Shown here: positions 1 to 10,563 of the stretch, in pieces
Numbering within the stretch: position 1 is the stretch's first letter
Layout of the letters: every line of letters begins with the position of its first letter
NCBI GenBank assembly: GCA_020631735.1
Contig: CM036209.1
Coordinates: 5,803,451 to 5,867,450 of the forward strand
Source of the DNA: Saccharum officinarum
Lineage: Eukaryota > Streptophyta > Magnoliopsida > Poales > Poaceae
Direction: 5' to 3'
Length of the DNA stretch: 64,000 nucleotides
The notes under the pieces: generated by a model
Databases searched by the model: none
Told to the model about the DNA's origin: nothing
The model's input: the letters and a program-made list of their open reading frames with translations, nothing else
Made by a program: the position numbers and the translations under genes

Positions 1-2764
1 TTGCTCGGCAGCCTTCGTGCCATCCACCTCCTTGTTTAGCAAATCAACCTTCTTCTGTAGCTCCTCCAACTTGGCTTGGGCAGTGCGGAGGCCACCAACC
101 TCCCCTGCAAGTCGGGTCTTCTCGACCTCAAGAGTATCCACCTCCTTCTTTAGGGCCTCGATGGCCAGGTTGCGGTCGACCACCTCCTGCGTGCCATGCT
201 CCTCGATGGCCTTTGAAAGATAATGGCTCTATCGAGACGAAGATCAGCCACAACACAACAGAGCAACGGTAGAAAAAATGAAATATACCACACATTGTTG
301 CTCCAAGTTCATCCGCAGCAACTTGAAGTTCTTCAAGTGGTGGCAGATGTGGCCTAACTACAAATCAAGCGTAAGAAACGTAAGACCAAAAGCAAGAAAA
401 CAAAAAAAAATAATAGGAAAGGCAACCTCCTACATCATTGTAAATAGCTTCAAGAACATCCGCCCACTCACTTATTGTGCTATCAGAGACTCCTAAAACA
501 GTAACCAAACATCAACAAATTTGAAAAAAATGGAGATAACATAGAAACACAAAACAAGAAGAAAAAGCAACCTTCGCCGCCAGCCTAGCTCGGCCCAGAT
601 GGCCCGAGAGTTGTGCCTGCAAGTGAAGGCCTTGGAGGTGCCCCCAAACTAACCTGAGCAAGATCCACACCCACAGGGTCATCAGGGTTCTCATTAGGGT
701 TCCCTAGAGCCTTCGTCAATCCAGCTAAAGTAAAAAAAATAAGTCAAGTCCAGATGAAGTTTAAGATAAGCAGCCAGGCAAAGCAGGGCCAAATGGCAAC
801 TCACCCAGATGCAAAGGGCTCAAAGCAGCATCTACAGCATCAACATCCTCAACACGCACACTATGCCACAAGCCGAAATGCCATGCTCTGGAATGGAGCA
901 GCTAGAGAATATGCCGCCTCGTCCTCGGACACCTCCATAGTAGGAGCAACCACAGGACGGTGGCGGTCCACGCTGTCGGTCTTTGCATCTTTTGATGGGG
1001 AGGCGGTGCCATCACCGGTGCCTTCGCCCTCAAAGCCAGAAGAATCATCACCGAAAATGTCGGGCGCCACGACGGAGGGTTCAGCGGTAGGGCCACCACC
1101 CATTCCTTGAAGGGTGGTATCGACGAAGTCGTCGCCACCAAGATCTAAAGAGGCAACAGAGCGCTCGCTTTTGTTCCAGCAGTAATAGAGCCAGAGCCTC
1201 CACCAACATTTTCTACAACCTTCTCGTCATCATCAGTGGAGGCAGCGGTGGAGGCATCGACGGAGGCGGCAACAGAAGCGGTCAAGGTCTTCTGTTTCTT
1301 GCTGATGACCTTGGATGTACCAGACCCCTTTCTTTTCTTTGCCTCCACTACAACAGTCACGTTCTTGGTGGCTGCCTTCTTCGCTTTGTCCTCAAGGGAT
1401 TTGTGCACCTTCGTAGGAACATCATGTTCCTTGTGGTGGATCCCAAACTCTTCAAAAACCCTGTTAAGCCGAGGCATGGTGCTGGCAAGGGCCCGGCGCG
1501 CTAGATACTCTTTGTTAGACATTTCACTGAGTATCTCATGCGCCCCTGCCTCGGCGGACATCACCAACTTCTCAGCAGCCCGACCCTCCTTCTTCTCAAA
1601 GCCAAAACGAGGAAAGGGAACACTGACTCCTTCCCCAAAGACCAGAAGGTGAACCATCTCAATACTCATGGCAGGTCTGTTCCTACCAAGCGGCTAGCAG
1701 TTAGCCGCAACCATCTTCTCCACCAGATCCTGACCTCCAGAGTACTGGCAGGCTAGGGCGAAGGCCTTGTCACAGGCTTCGCGACCCTTAGCAGCCCCCG
1801 GACCCAGATTCCCCTAAGTCGAAGGCTTCATTGCGGTCATCACAGAATCTAGCGGTTACCGGGTGCTTTTCCTCCCATCCTCGCCAGTGGACGTTAGGCC
1901 ACCGGTCCTCACATAGAACTAGTACTGCATCTAGTCCTTGCTCCACTTATTCTTTTGAGCAAAAGAAATCTCTAGCTTTCCCCCTTTTGGTTCCTCTTGG
2001 GCATAAAAGCATAGCTCCCATATTGCGCTATCATCTGGCCTGCGCCAACCTGCTTAGGCTGCCACTGGAGCTCATAGTACTCACAAAAGGTACCAATGTT
2101 TGGCTCCGCTCCATAAGACAAGCACACCCAGCAGAACTTACTCAAAGTAATTATACCATTGGGAGTAAGATGGTGTAGTTGTACCTCAAATGCTTCCAAA
2201 ACTTGGCAAGGGAACGAGCAGCGGGGAAGCGAAGGCCGCAGAGAAAAAATCCCTGAAGACCACAGTGTCAGCAGCCTGCGGCCTAGGAATAGTTTCCCCC
2301 TGTGGAGGCCTAGCCTTAGCTTCACCAAAAACACCCAACTTATGCAGTTCCTCGATCATATCCTCCATCATAAGTGAAGACTCAAAATCCCATGTCTTGC
2401 TCAAGCCAGCCATATCTCTCGCTTCCTCTGTAGTAATAAGGTCAGCGATGGAGGCTTCAACACCACCAATATCCTTATCAAACTCCTGCGCCTCCGCACT
2501 AGCAACCATACACTCCTCAAAGCGCGCAGACCACCCGCTTTCCCTAACGCCGAGGAGACGGCGATACGGACCAAAGAAAGTAGCCCGACATGGAGGACTA
2601 ACAGGCAAAGCCACTTCCAAGACTCTGCGGCAGCAAAATGGAGCAAAGGAAAGCGCCAACTAAGCCAAAACTAAGCACAAAGGAAGAGTGTAGAAAGCAA
2701 CGACAGCAAAAGCGATGGCTCAGATAGGGATGGGGGGAGCCTTCACCTACCACCCCCTTATATA
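1..2764 (-). pseudogene. Antisense spliced gene of the retroelement, with a 'putative gypsy type transposon' domain (PF04195-like)
   Basis: I recognise the domain by family-typical segments: LITTEEARDMAG (about 2430-2450), LTPNGIITLSKFCW and LSYGAEP..TFCEYYELQ (about 2060-2170). The frame changes near 2190-2230, so the domain is broken. Downstream in the minus direction come a basic, Ala/Lys/Ser-rich 174-codon ORF (1669-1145) and, at 1-210, a heptad-like coiled coil (LEELQKKVDLLNKEVDG). Introns with canonical borders are visible on the minus strand at 804-725 (GTGAGT...TTTAG), 571-493, 426-358 and 288-211. The exons between them are short, for example 492-427 and 357-289. The true start is unclear because the first ATG after the TATA box soon meets a stop. 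The function of this protein family is unknown. The left end runs out of the window. Confidence 0.72.
2757..2764 (-). promoter_or_regulatory. TATA box for the antisense gene
   Basis: The minus strand reads GGCTATATAAGGGGG here, a good plant TATA box. It lies about 100 bp upstream of the coding-like sequence of the antisense gene and about 250 bp inside the 3' LTR border. Position and strand fit initiation of the antisense transcript. This is inferred from sequence only. Confidence 0.6.
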
Positions 2765-2997
2765 GCCCCTGCCCCGCCGCTTCAACTTTCAGGGCCAACG
2801 GTCGCATCCGTTCAAAACGCGATGGTTCCAGAGCCACCGCAGCGAATCAAGTAGCAACACGTCACCAATGCAATGGTCTGATCTAGGTGACCCAGGGGGA
2901 AAAGGGGGAAGACTCCCCGTGCGCAAGAGCCTCCGCGCCTCAGAACTTGAGGACTAGGTTTTGAGGACAAGGCCCGCCAGCATTAGACCATGCCCTC

Positions 2998-3008
2998 AAG
3001 GGGGGAAC
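2998..3008 (+). other. Polypurine tract (plus-strand primer site)
   Basis: The purine run AAGGGGGGAA, followed by C, ends exactly where the LTR begins with TGTTGG. Its strand sets the direction of the element as plus. Confidence 0.75.
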
Positions 3009-3644
3009 TGTTGGGACACGGTTATGAGTCGCGGAGGACAAAGCTCACAACAACAATAAGGACTGACAGTTAATGAGTTTTATGAGCGATGTGCAAGGAA
3101 AGAAGATGGAGGCCTCCGCTCGGTCGATCGTTCGGGGTGGAGGCCTGGAGGATGCGGCGAAGGCACCAGAACGCGGCCGAAGGCGAAGGCTCTTGCGGCG
3201 CAGGCGGAGGCCACGGTCCGGGTGACGGTAGCGTAGGCCCCGACGAAGGCATCCACGGCGGAGGCCCTGGGAACCAGGAGAGCTCCCACTCAGTGGCAGC
3301 ATTGGGCCATGGGTCGACGACGGGCCGTCGACAGTGGCTCAACAAGCAAAGGCGATTGAAGAAGAAGACACCCAAACTGCCCCTGGCGGCTTGTACCAGC
3401 ATAAAAATATTCCGAGGATGTACCATAACCGATAGGGGGTAGAATTGTAAACAACAGCCATAGCAAACAGTGCCTTATAAAAGGGGGCTCAGACTCTGTA
3501 CAAAGCAGGTTGGTGAGTGCATTTATGAAACCCTAGCTTCGCTGGGACCCACCTTTCACTGTATATCTGCCGAACCTCCGCCCGGGGCACCGACTGGGCG
3601 GAGGTCCCCCTTCCTCTACCTGCTGGTAATTCCATTTTCCAACA
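3009..3644 (+). repeat. 3' LTR (636 bp)
   Basis: The repeat is bounded by TGTTGG and CCAACA. It contains a plus-strand TATA box (TATAAAAGG, 3476-3484) about 170 bp from its end, giving a U3-R-U5 layout in plus orientation. The next five bases (TGGAC, 3645-3649) would be one copy of the target duplication. The other copy is outside the window. Confidence 0.82.
3476..3484 (+). promoter_or_regulatory. LTR TATA box
   Basis: TATAAAAGG followed by a GC-rich leader inside the LTR is the expected promoter of the sense retroelement transcript. Confidence 0.6.
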
Positions 3645-3938
3645 TGGACATCATACAGATCTGCAGGATGGTGAAGTGGCTGAGATGAGCCATCACAGTT
3701 TGAAATAATTTGAATGTCTGGATAGGATTTTCTTATAGCTTTATAAAATTTGAGGTAGTTTCCTGTTCAGTAAAATTAATAAAGAACATTGTTAATTAAC
3801 AAAGTGGCTATTCTTGAGAAAGTCAGTACAGTACTATAGAGAAATCTGTGAGGCTACTGTAGATCTATAAGTTTTTATGAGCTTGTGCATTTAGAAAACA
3901 CTTGCTCAGGAGACAAGTGCCCACCAACAAGCGAACCA

Positions 3939-4307
3939 ATGGCAGCCGCCGGGGGCGGACAGACACAGACGCCGCCACCAGAGCAAGTGGCGGGAGCGGC
4001 GACTGGAGGCAGCGTGATCGCGAAGCTGGAGGAGGAGTGGCGGAAGACAAAGGAGCACGCGCAGACCTACCCGTACGTGTGGGGCTCCTACATCCTCGTC
4101 TACGGCAGTCTCGGCGCCTACCTCCCCTGACGCTAGCATAAGCTCCACCGCACCGAGGACCGCGTCCGCCTTCTCCAGGACCGCCTCCGCAAGCTCTCCG
4201 CGGCCGAGGAATCACATGTCGCCGCCAGCTCCGCTTCCACTGCCTCAACCCCTTCCCCGCCGCAACAGTCGGCTTCTGGGCCCGCAAAGCCCACCTATAG
4301 CCCGTGA
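3939..4307 (+). pseudogene. Copy of a small membrane-anchored plant protein, two nonsense codons
   Basis: From ATG 3939 one frame runs 122 codons to TGA 4305-4307 with only two internal stops, TGA at 4128 and TAG at 4134. The product has an Ala/Gly/Pro N-terminus, a hydrophobic stretch (YVWGSYILVYGSLGAYL) and then a charged, coiled-coil-like tail (HRTEDRVRLLQDRLRKL). I recall similar small plant hypothetical proteins with a Trp-containing sequence at the stop positions, but I cannot name the gene. The copy has no visible intron and lies antisense inside an intron of the GH51 gene. That suggests retroposition or gene capture rather than a resident gene. GC content is far above the surrounding intron. 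Confidence 0.62.
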
Positions 4308-4309
4308 AG

Positions 4310-4815
4310 GAGTAAGCTTCCCTTTTTCCAGCTTCTTGACATGACAAATTACAAGTTACAGAGGGATTTTGGCATCGTTTGAGCTCGCTGCTGTTCTTGG
4401 TTGCTGATTTGATTGGTGATCCTAGTTCAGAAGTAGAGGTGGAGGACTATATATATAATACAAAGTGCTAAGACATTGGTGATCGTGATTCTCTGTTTGT
4501 AATCGAATCATTTGGGGGGAGCTTAAAATTTTGTAGATCCTGTGTGGTCATTCCCAAGGATTTGGATTTACATCGTAACTTTTGACTAAAAAACAGTTAA
4601 GAAAGCTGGTAAACTGAAAACAGGTCTTGTTTTTTTAGGGTTTGGTTTCATTCTGTACTGCTCCATAATTCCTTTTGTTGTACTTCATTGGGATGCAAAC
4701 ATGTATCAGCAAGATCCAAGTTGATATCTTAGTGATAACAGGAAATGGGATGCTGGGTTGTGTTAAATACAAGTCTATGTTACTGATAATTTGCGTATAT
4801 TATTTAATTAAACTT
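4310..4815. other. GH51 intron sequence, no gene seen
   Basis: AT-rich sequence between the small pseudogene and GH51 exon 10. It holds only short chance ORFs and no recognisable repeat. Confidence 0.5.
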
Positions 4816-5469
4816 TACCTTCGTAAAATTCCTTGTAACAGTCCTCATTCCCAACCGCGACATACTTCAGCGGGAAAGGTTCTGGTCTTCTGGATGCCCC
4901 ATTTTAGCTCTTACAGAGCCCCAAGTTGACTCTGCACTCCCCGTGGCAAACTCAAGACTGTCCAGTACATCCTTTTTCAGGAAAGATGAAGTTATTTCGA
5001 GAAATAGTGAATTTAAAATTACTGAGAAATGCATATTGGCATCGTGGTATTTGTTTTGACTACAAGACAAAGGAATAACTATTTTATGAAGAACATTGGC
5101 ACAGGTGATCAAGTGGCCAATTCTTATTTTGTTGTCTTTATTTCTTTTAAAATAATTATGGCACACTACAAGAATTCTGGGCTTCTGTGACGATTAGATT
5201 ATGACGATAACAGTCTGTTTTCTGTCACTGTCTGTCTACAGGGACGAAGTGGCTATCGTCACAGAAGGTGGGTCACTAACCAGCTTCTGTGACCATCAGA
5301 GGACATCGTCATTAATACAATGACGATAGTTCTCCTGTCATTGATGCAATGACGAGACTAAATTCGTCATAACAAATTGAACATAACAACACCACATGTA
5401 CAATGACATGGCACATGTGACCTTGCCTCCATGCTATGGTTTTTAGGTAATCTTTATAACATTATTTGA

Positions 5470-6600
5470 GAACCTAAATAAATTTAAATGAAAAAATTGT
5501 CAACTACAAAGTTTTTTATAACTTCTTGAGACCTACAACTTTCATGTTGGTAGTTTCTCCATCTGAGATCGTTTACAAAATTTGAATTTCAAATTTAAAA
5601 AATTCAAACGTAATTTTCCATGACATGTTGATTTCAAATAAAAAAGTTATCAACTACAAAGTTTTATAACTTTTCTAGATCTACAACTTTTGTTTTTACT
5701 GTTTGTCCATCCGAGGTCGTTTAAAAAATTCAAATTTCAAATTTTTAGAAATTCAAACGTAGTTTTTCTTAACAAGATGATTTCAAATCAAAAAGTTGTC
5801 AACTACAAAGTTTCATAGCTTTTCGAGATCTACAACTTTTATTTTGGTAGTTTCTCCATCCGAGGTTGTTTACAAAATTTGAATTTCAAATTTAAGAAAT
5901 TCAAATGCAGTTAACATTGACAAGATGATTTCAAATAAAAAAGTTGTCAACTACAAAGTTTCATAACTTTTCGAGATCTACAACTTTTATTTTGGTCATT
6001 TGTTCATCCGAGATTGTGACAGTAACATTGTTCACAAATCTTACATATCTTTCTTATAATTTATGAAACCATGAGAGAGATGTAAATTTTGTGAACAATG
6101 TTGTTACCACAATCTCGGATGAACAAATGACCAAAATAAAAGTTGTTGATCTTGATGAGTTCTACAACTTTTATAGTCATGACTTTTTCAGCTAAAGTCA
6201 TTTAATGTTTCAAAATCACGATTGAAGTTGTCATTTTTTGAAATTCAAAATCTAAATAGATAAAACACGGTCACATGAAAAGATGGACATAATAATAGCG
6301 GTAAGAACACAGTAAATTGATAGAGGATGATTTTAAAATTTTTTAGGAAAAAAAATCATCAAATTTAAAGTTAGTATGAGGGAGAAAAACTAGTTACAAG
6401 GTTTAGCCAGAGATTAAAAAGAGAAATCAGAGTTCTTCAACAATTTCAAAATTTAATTTTAAATAACATTTCGAAGCAGTAAATCATTTCAAATGAAAAA
6501 GTCGTAAACAACAAAGTTTCATAATTTTTCGAGATCTACAACTTTTATTTTGATCATATTTCCATCCGAGATCGTTTAAAAAAATTTAAATTTTAATACT
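5470..6600. repeat. About 149-bp tandem repeats inside the CACTA element
   Basis: The phrase GTCAACTACAAAGTTT...CGAGATCTACAACTTTT followed by CCATCCGAG and an AAATTTGAATTTCAAATTT block recurs near 5490, 5640, 5790, 5940 and 6490. The anchor ATTTCAAAT falls at about 5631, 5780 and 5928. Related phrases reappear near 39710-39930 in another CACTA-like region. Confidence 0.8.
5995..6137. repeat. Inverted repeat (fold-back) within the CACTA element
   Basis: The arm containing GTCATTTGTTCATCCGAGAT (about 5995-6040) is repeated as its reverse complement near 6090-6137 with few mismatches, around a spacer of about 45 nt. A transcript would form a long hairpin. Confidence 0.75.
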
Positions 6601-7021
6601 TAATTTTAAATATTCGCACCAGCCGCCCTTACAAATACATATGTAAGGGCGGCTCATTTGGCCACCATTTGTAGGGGTGGCTCAATATAGAGCCGCCCCT
6701 AAAAATAAAAAGAAGGAGACGTTGCTAAAAATCGTTTTTGTAGCAGTGAGTGCCTGTCTGTATCAAGTAGATTATTGCTCAGGATTATAACAACTCCTCT
6801 CTTCTTCTAAAAAATTAGAACGGGCTAGACATCCAATGCAATAATCTTGTGCTTTGGCTAATTTACAAATAAATAAATAGATAAATAGAATAAGTAAATT
6901 GATCTTTGTCTAATTTTTTAAAAAGAAATAGGATATAAAATACATATATGACTTAGAAGCACTAATATATTATTGGAAAACATATAAAAATTTTGGTTAA
7001 ACATTTTAAAAAATTTGGTCC

Positions 7022-7610
7022 TGCACGGGTTCAAACCCAAGACTCAGCCATCAAAGTGTTCGGCACTTGCCACTGAGCTAATCGACTGTTTTCAGCAATG
7101 GCCGTGTAGTTTTTATATATACTTTGGGCATATACAGCTCTATTTTTTTTTTTTTTGTATATACGAACTTGGGACCCAGCAATGACCGTTTTCTAGCGGG
7201 TGTGCGTGTGCGCAGCCAACTGAGCCTGAGAGGGATCGAGGTTTGGTTGGCTTTGGCTCCGTGGTTTGCTCTCAGGAGTCCATCCATATAGAAAATAAAT
7301 TGAACACGAAGGTTGGGCCTAGTCAATGCGGGTCCCAGCGGTTGGCTCGTTTGGTTTGGTTACTGATTGCCGATGAGGTGGCAGGTTCGATTCCCACGAG
7401 CGCCACAATTTTTCAAGTTTTGGGCAGGTTTTTCCTTTCTCTCAGCAGTCTAGAATGAACAAATAAGATAGAACACTCCTTTATTCACTAAGAGGTGTAT
7501 GTCCCAGTGGTTTGCTTGCTTCATTTTGCTCCGAAGGTGCCTGGTTCGATTCCTATATATGCTCGTCACTTTTCAAGTTTTTTTACAGGTTACAGGTTCG
7601 AACCTCACTT
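7022..7610. other. tRNA-like B-box motifs
   Basis: GGTTCGATTCC, an exact match to the Pol III B-box consensus, occurs at about 7383 and 7542. Close variants occur at about 7592 (GGTTCGAACCT) and 7028 (GGTTCAAACCC). On the minus strand at 7090-7022 an A-box-like TTAGCTCAGTGG precedes a B-box-like GGTTTGAACCC at tRNA-like spacing. No full cloverleaf is convincing, so these look like degenerate tRNA-derived pieces carried by the element. Confidence 0.4.
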
Positions 7611-9666
7611 GCCCAAAATTTTCTGTTTTTTACCTAGTTTTTTTAACCTGCAGTGCTAGGAGCTGACGTGGACCGGGAGAGTAGTCACATAGGATAACAT
7701 GATATTTTAAAAAAAATCATAATTGTTTTTTATTTTATGACAATATATTGTCATCGATCTGCTGTCACAACATGCATGCAGAGTATACTATGACGATCTT
7801 TATGACAAAGACACAGCTTGGTCATAAACAGTTGTCATCCTGTAAACAATCGTCATAAACACCCTGTATTTATGACAACTAGGTGCTCTGTCATCTGGCA
7901 ATCGTCATAGAAGCCCAGATTTCTTGTAGTGGCAGTTTGGCTTCATCATAGCTAATTGAGTGGCATTAAGGATGGCAAAGTAGAAAATCGTGTCAATCAC
8001 AACCCTTATTAATATGTGAGTTCTTTGAGACATTTGTTTAGTCACACATATTAATATGTGGCCATGTCATTCAGATTTGTGGGAATTAGCCATTATTGGG
8101 TTTCTTTGTTGTCAATATAACCAAATTTACTGTCATTGAATATACTGCTACAAAGTGATTGCTTTGTTTCATTGATGAAGGAAAAAAAAACTGAAGAAAG
8201 AAGAAGCAAAATTTTCTGTTACATCACCTGAACAATGAAATATCTAGGGAGTTCAGAATTTACCTTGACAAAAGGTGCAATACTAGTGGTGTCAACTCCC
8301 TCACTTTGGCTAATTCCTAAAATTTAAGATAAAATCACCAAAATTAATGGCATGCTATTGATGATTATAGATAAATGGGGAAAATATATAAAGTTACAAG
8401 TATTGCTTGGCAGCATTAAAGGTCCAAATAGGGGCAGCACCCAAGTCTTCTGCAAGCTTTCATGGACATTTGAAGCAACATATGATCAGTTATGGTGAAA
8501 CCAAAAGAGGCAAACTTGGATGATATTAATCAACATTTAGCTGAAGAAACTCAAAATCTCCAAGGCCATCATCGGTCCAGCAATTCCAAACGTCTCCATA
8601 GTGTCCTGGTCTCTCTTCCCATGGACCAATAGTTTCCTTCCATCCGAAAGCATTTCTTAATCGGTCACCTTCAACAAAGCAACCCCCTACAAAAACGATG
8701 CACAAATATTGTAACTCAATGTGTGTTCCATTATAGAACTGTTAGAATAAAGAAGGAAGCATCATGGTAACAATACGGATGTAAAGGAATGTTAGATTAA
8801 CTCGCCATAATTTTTTAACATGCTACCCCAGATTAACTCACGATAAGTTTTTTTCTTGAGTGTTAAATATTTGCGTTATACTGTGTCGGTAATAAATCAA
8901 GACTTCCCTTGAAATGTGTTGGGATGTGACCCTAAGGAAGCAAGACATGTGTTCTAAAAAAAACTCACTTTATTCCTTAAAAGGTACAGGAAGTGTTGCA
9001 TTCCTGCGTTTTGTTACCTATAAAATGTGCTGCATTCCTGTGTTGCACATGTTTTGGACTATACAACAAGATAAACAGTGTCTCTTGGGTACACTATCTG
9101 TAATTATTTCTCAATTGGTTCAACTAAATGGATACATGCTAGAACACTAGGTTATGTGTTCTAGTGAGAGTTGTGTGTTCTCAAGACATATGGGAACAAC
9201 TGAAGGATGATTGCTTTACATACTAGCATTTCAGCACAGAGGAAATAAAGTGTTGTCGTTATATTGTATTGTTCTAGGTGAGTCATTAGCATTTGTTTGA
9301 TAGACCTACTGTAGTTGTGTATTCTAGTAGTTTGTTCAACTTCTAATGCAAAGGAATGAAAAGTCAAAGTTCACGAAAAGATCATTTAATACAATCCATA
9401 GTTAGATTTGATCATTTCAAAAGGTAGAAAGCACCAGAAAAACGTAGGAATCGTGGTTTCAAATCCAGAAGCATATGTATGAGCTCCTTACGAAAACCGT
9501 GGCCCTGTACATGTAGAAAAAAAATATCAGTTAGCAATTAAGGTAAACATCATAGTAAGAATTTCTTGGCATTAGAAAATTAAGGTTAAGTTTATTTCAA
9601 ATTTCTACAAAAGTGAACATAGTTTATCTGATTGATCTAATAGGTTAGCATAGTGAAGTCTTGAGT

Positions 9667-10563
9667 CAGGCCTGGCCCTGGGGGGTTCGAGCTGGGCCGC
9701 CGCACTGGGCCCTCGAGGCCAGGGGGCCCAACCCCAAATGTGTAAGTAGTAGTAGTATTCTGTCTATGGCCCATAGGATACGAGCTGAACCAGGCATACG
9801 ACTTAGCGTCGATTCTACAGGCCTTCTGCGTTCCCGTGCCCTTCCGTCGTGCGGCCGCGACTCCGCCTTCCTGCACGAGTGAGCGACTCGCCGACTCCCG
9901 TGCGAGGCTGCGAGCAGCGAGTGATCCTGTGCGTCTTGGATCTCGAGTGCGAGGGGCCGCCGGCTGGCGGCATCCACTTCCGTCTGTTCCTGGCTTCCTG
10001 GTCTTCGTATACAAGGTAAGAATTAAGAAACCGGCACTAAGCGGCCAAGCCCCCCTAGTCAATATTTGCTCTAGTCCCCAATTTTTATTCTTTTCTTCTT
10101 TAGATTTGGGATTTAGGAATCCCATATGGTGTGGCAATCATGTTGAATTTAGTATGGTATATTTTTTAATTACTTACTACTTTTCTAATTTTACACTGAA
10201 CTCATGTTGCCAAAAAAGCATGCATCCGAAAGTGAGAAAAGAAAAAAGAAGAGAAGGATAGAGGGCTTGATAGAATCACAAAGGGGATCTATTGATAAAT
10301 TTTTTTAAGAGTAATACAAGCACTATAAGAAATCCAGATGAGTGGGCAATGGTTGTTGTGGATGAAATTGATATTGAGGCCATTCGCAGCAGTAAATGTT
10401 AGAAAAAAATTTAAGGTAAAATAAGATGTATAACTAGTTTCATAAGAATGATTTTTATGCATTACACTTATCATTAGAAACGTTATTATATTATTAGAGT
10501 TGTATTAAAGGGCCCATCATTGTAGTTTCGCTCCAGGTCTATAAATTGACAGGACCGGGCCTG
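9667..10563 (+). mobile_element. hAT deletion derivative, 897 bp
   Basis: The ends CAGGCCTGGCCCTG and, reverse-complemented, CAGGCCCGGTCCTG match at 12 of 14 bases. The flanks TCTTGAGT (9659-9666) and CCTTGAGT (10564-10571) form a 7-of-8 target duplication, as for hAT elements. The 5' part is GC-rich with a splice-donor-like AAG|GTAAGA at about 10016 and an acceptor-like TTCTTTAG at 10097-10104, followed by the start of a transposase ORF. It lies in the GH51 intron between exons 5 and 6. Confidence 0.85.
10204..10400 (+). pseudogene. N-terminal remnant of an hAT transposase
   Basis: From ATG 10204 the frame encodes a Lys/Arg-rich start (SEKRKKKRRIEGLIESQRG) typical of the N-terminus of TTF-zinc-finger hAT transposases, where a KRKKRKR...ESQKG segment precedes the zinc finger. 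An extra T in the run near 10300 shifts frame. The following family-like NTSTIRNPDEWAMVVVDE then ends at TAG by about 10400. The zinc finger, catalytic region and dimerisation domain are all missing, so the element depends on transposase supplied elsewhere. Confidence 0.65.

Larger units (their letters stand above)
1..3644 (+). mobile_element. 3' part of a Ty3/Gypsy (Tat-like) LTR retrotransposon
   Basis: The plus strand shows a polypurine tract at about 2998-3008 followed directly by an LTR that starts TGTTGGGACACGG (3009) and ends CCAACA (3644). This order marks the 3' end of a plus-strand element. The 5' LTR, gag and pol lie outside the window or are lost. The 3 kb before the polypurine tract carry a gene on the opposite strand. 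Tat-lineage elements such as Grande are known to carry antisense ORFs between pol and the 3' LTR, and this fits that layout. The right end sits in an exon of the GH51 gene, so the insertion is gene-disrupting. Confidence 0.8.
5164..7931. mobile_element. Non-autonomous CACTA (En/Spm) transposon, 2768 bp
   Basis: The terminal inverted repeats read CACTACAAGAATTCTGGGC at the left and, reverse-complemented, CACTACAAGAAATCTGGGC at the right. They are flanked by the 3-bp duplication GCA (5161-5163 and 7932-7934), the expected CACTA signature. Subterminal regions are rich in TGACGAT/ATCGTCA motifs in both orientations, typical transposase-binding repeats. No transposase coding sequence is present. 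The interior holds 149-bp tandem repeats, a fold-back, a GC-rich patch from another element (6615-6690) and tRNA-like motifs. The element sits in the intron between GH51 exons 9 and 10. Confidence 0.92.

Noticed and set aside
754..1110. Plus-strand ORF of 118 codons
   Set aside because: It is the opposite strand of the antisense retroelement gene. It has no family resemblance, and its length is expected from the GC-rich composition.
3045..3442. Overlapping ORFs on both strands within the LTR
   Set aside because: They lie wholly inside the LTR promoter region with skewed composition and no recognisable protein.
7022..7090. Functional tRNA gene on the minus strand
   Set aside because: A- and B-box-like motifs are present, but the acceptor and anticodon stems do not pair convincingly.
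9637..10261. ORFs of 103-166 codons on both strands
   Set aside because: They are explained by the GC-rich leader of the hAT element, and none matches a transposase or host domain.
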